DNA of 6,357 nt from positions 1 through 6,357 of the forward strand of contig VMCP01000173.1 of NCBI GenBank assembly GCA_008081305.1. The letters are read 5' to 3'. The notes under the pieces were generated by a model. The model did not search any database and was not told where the DNA came from. It was given only the letters and a program-made list of their open reading frames with translations. This stretch comes from Bacteroidota bacterium. GTDB lineage: Bacteria; Bacteroidota; Bacteroidia; NS11-12g; UBA955. Below are positions 6,013 through 6,357 of the stretch, piece after piece. The number at the start of each line of letters is the position of its first letter. Within the stretch, counting starts at the first letter, position 1. The translations under genes were made by a program, and so were the position numbers.

Positions 6013-6357
6013 ATGCCTCAATTAAGTGCCGAACAGATTGCAAAAACCACAGGTGGAGAAATCATTGGTGACCAAAATAAAACCATATCTTCAGTGGCAA
6101 AACTCGATGAAGCAACAAGCGAAGATTTGGCATTTTTTGCTAATCCGAAATATGAAAATCAAGTTTACGATTCAAAATGCGGCATCCTATTTGTACCTGA
6201 TAATTTCAAAGCAAGTCAAGAAATCACAGCGACACTTATTGCACACGAAAATCCTTATTTCGCTTTTTGCACCATACTTTCGATTTATTTCAACCCGAAT
6301 GTGAAAAAACAGGGAATTCATCCTACTGCAGTGGTTCATCCCACAGCGCGCGTCGGA
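6013..6357 (+). CDS. lpxD: UDP-3-O-acylglucosamine N-acyltransferase LpxD, N-terminal part
   Basis: 115 codons are present from the ATG at 6013; the reading frame is open to the right edge, so the gene is cut by the window. LpxD adds the second hydroxyacyl chain, as an amide from acyl-ACP, to UDP-3-O-acyl-glucosamine in lipid A synthesis, in the cytoplasm at the inner membrane. The fragment covers the N-terminal uridine-binding domain: MPQLSAEQIAKTTGGEIIGD (1-20), SVAKLDEATSEDLAFFANPKYE (27-48, with the typical LAFFANPKY pattern) and NPYFAF (80-85). The first turn of the left-handed beta-helix of hexapeptide repeats begins at GIHPTAVVHPTARVG (101-115). The catalytic histidine and the acyl-chain ruler lie beyond the window. 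The start is supported by the family-like N-terminus and by the promoter-like box 5 nt upstream. Confidence 0.93.
   Translation, partial: MPQLSAEQIAKTTGGEIIGDQNKTISSVAKLDEATSEDLAFFANPKYENQVYDSKCGILFVPDNFKASQEITATLIAHENPYFAFCTILSIYFNPNVKKQGIHPTAVVHPTARVG

Noticed and set aside
6026..6304. 92-codon open frame on the plus strand
   Set aside because: It overlaps lpxD in another frame; the frame from 6013 gives a clear LpxD N-terminal domain and stays open to the window edge.
1..6357. Mobile element, CRISPR array, tRNA or rRNA, or defence island
   Set aside because: Reading both strands showed no transposase or integrase, no spaced direct repeats, no tRNA-like cloverleaf and no defence-type domains; gaps between genes are short and accounted for.

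Overview
The window looks like an ordinary, AT-rich chromosomal stretch from a member of the Bacteroidota, probably a Flavobacteriales-like lineage. This rests on three things. Several starts have Bacteroidota-type -7 elements (TAnnTTTG) immediately upstream and no Shine-Dalgarno sequence. The protein set fits (secreted BNR/sortilin-like repeat protein, stand-alone heptose kinase, large peptide transporter). The proteins read as Bacteroidota-like. The genus cannot be fixed from the sequence.

Layout, left to right. On the minus strand lie the first 146 codons of a secreted BNR/Asp-box beta-propeller protein (1-440, running off the left edge), preceded by a family 4 glycosyltransferase (471-1640). 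The two are 30 bp apart and probably co-transcribed; a small perfect inverted repeat fills most of the gap. A 52 bp divergent region separates the glycosyltransferase from a plus-strand pair: a PLP-dependent class I aminotransferase of the aspartate aminotransferase Ib type (1693-2892) and a heptose-7-phosphate kinase, rfaE1 (2910-3908). A strong hairpin with T/A tracts on both sides (3926-3961) terminates this unit and probably also the converging minus-strand gene. That gene (3984-5894) encodes a POT/PTR2 proton-coupled di-/tripeptide transporter with an unusual soluble domain of about 135 residues between its last two membrane helices. A 118 bp divergent region then leads to lpxD (from 6013, running off the right edge).

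Functionally the theme is cell envelope and housekeeping metabolism. LpxD acts in lipid A synthesis, RfaE1 in ADP-heptose supply for the LPS core, the glycosyltransferase probably in surface polysaccharide assembly, and the POT protein in peptide uptake at the inner membrane. The aminotransferase serves amino-acid metabolism. These genes do not form one obvious pathway operon.

I found no mobile element, CRISPR array, rRNA or tRNA, and nothing that amounts to a new defence or mobile system. No gene-free gap exceeds 118 bp. The points most worth a second look are the TAnnTTTG-like box exactly 5 nt before three start codons (suggesting leaderless transcripts) and the inserted domain in the peptide transporter.
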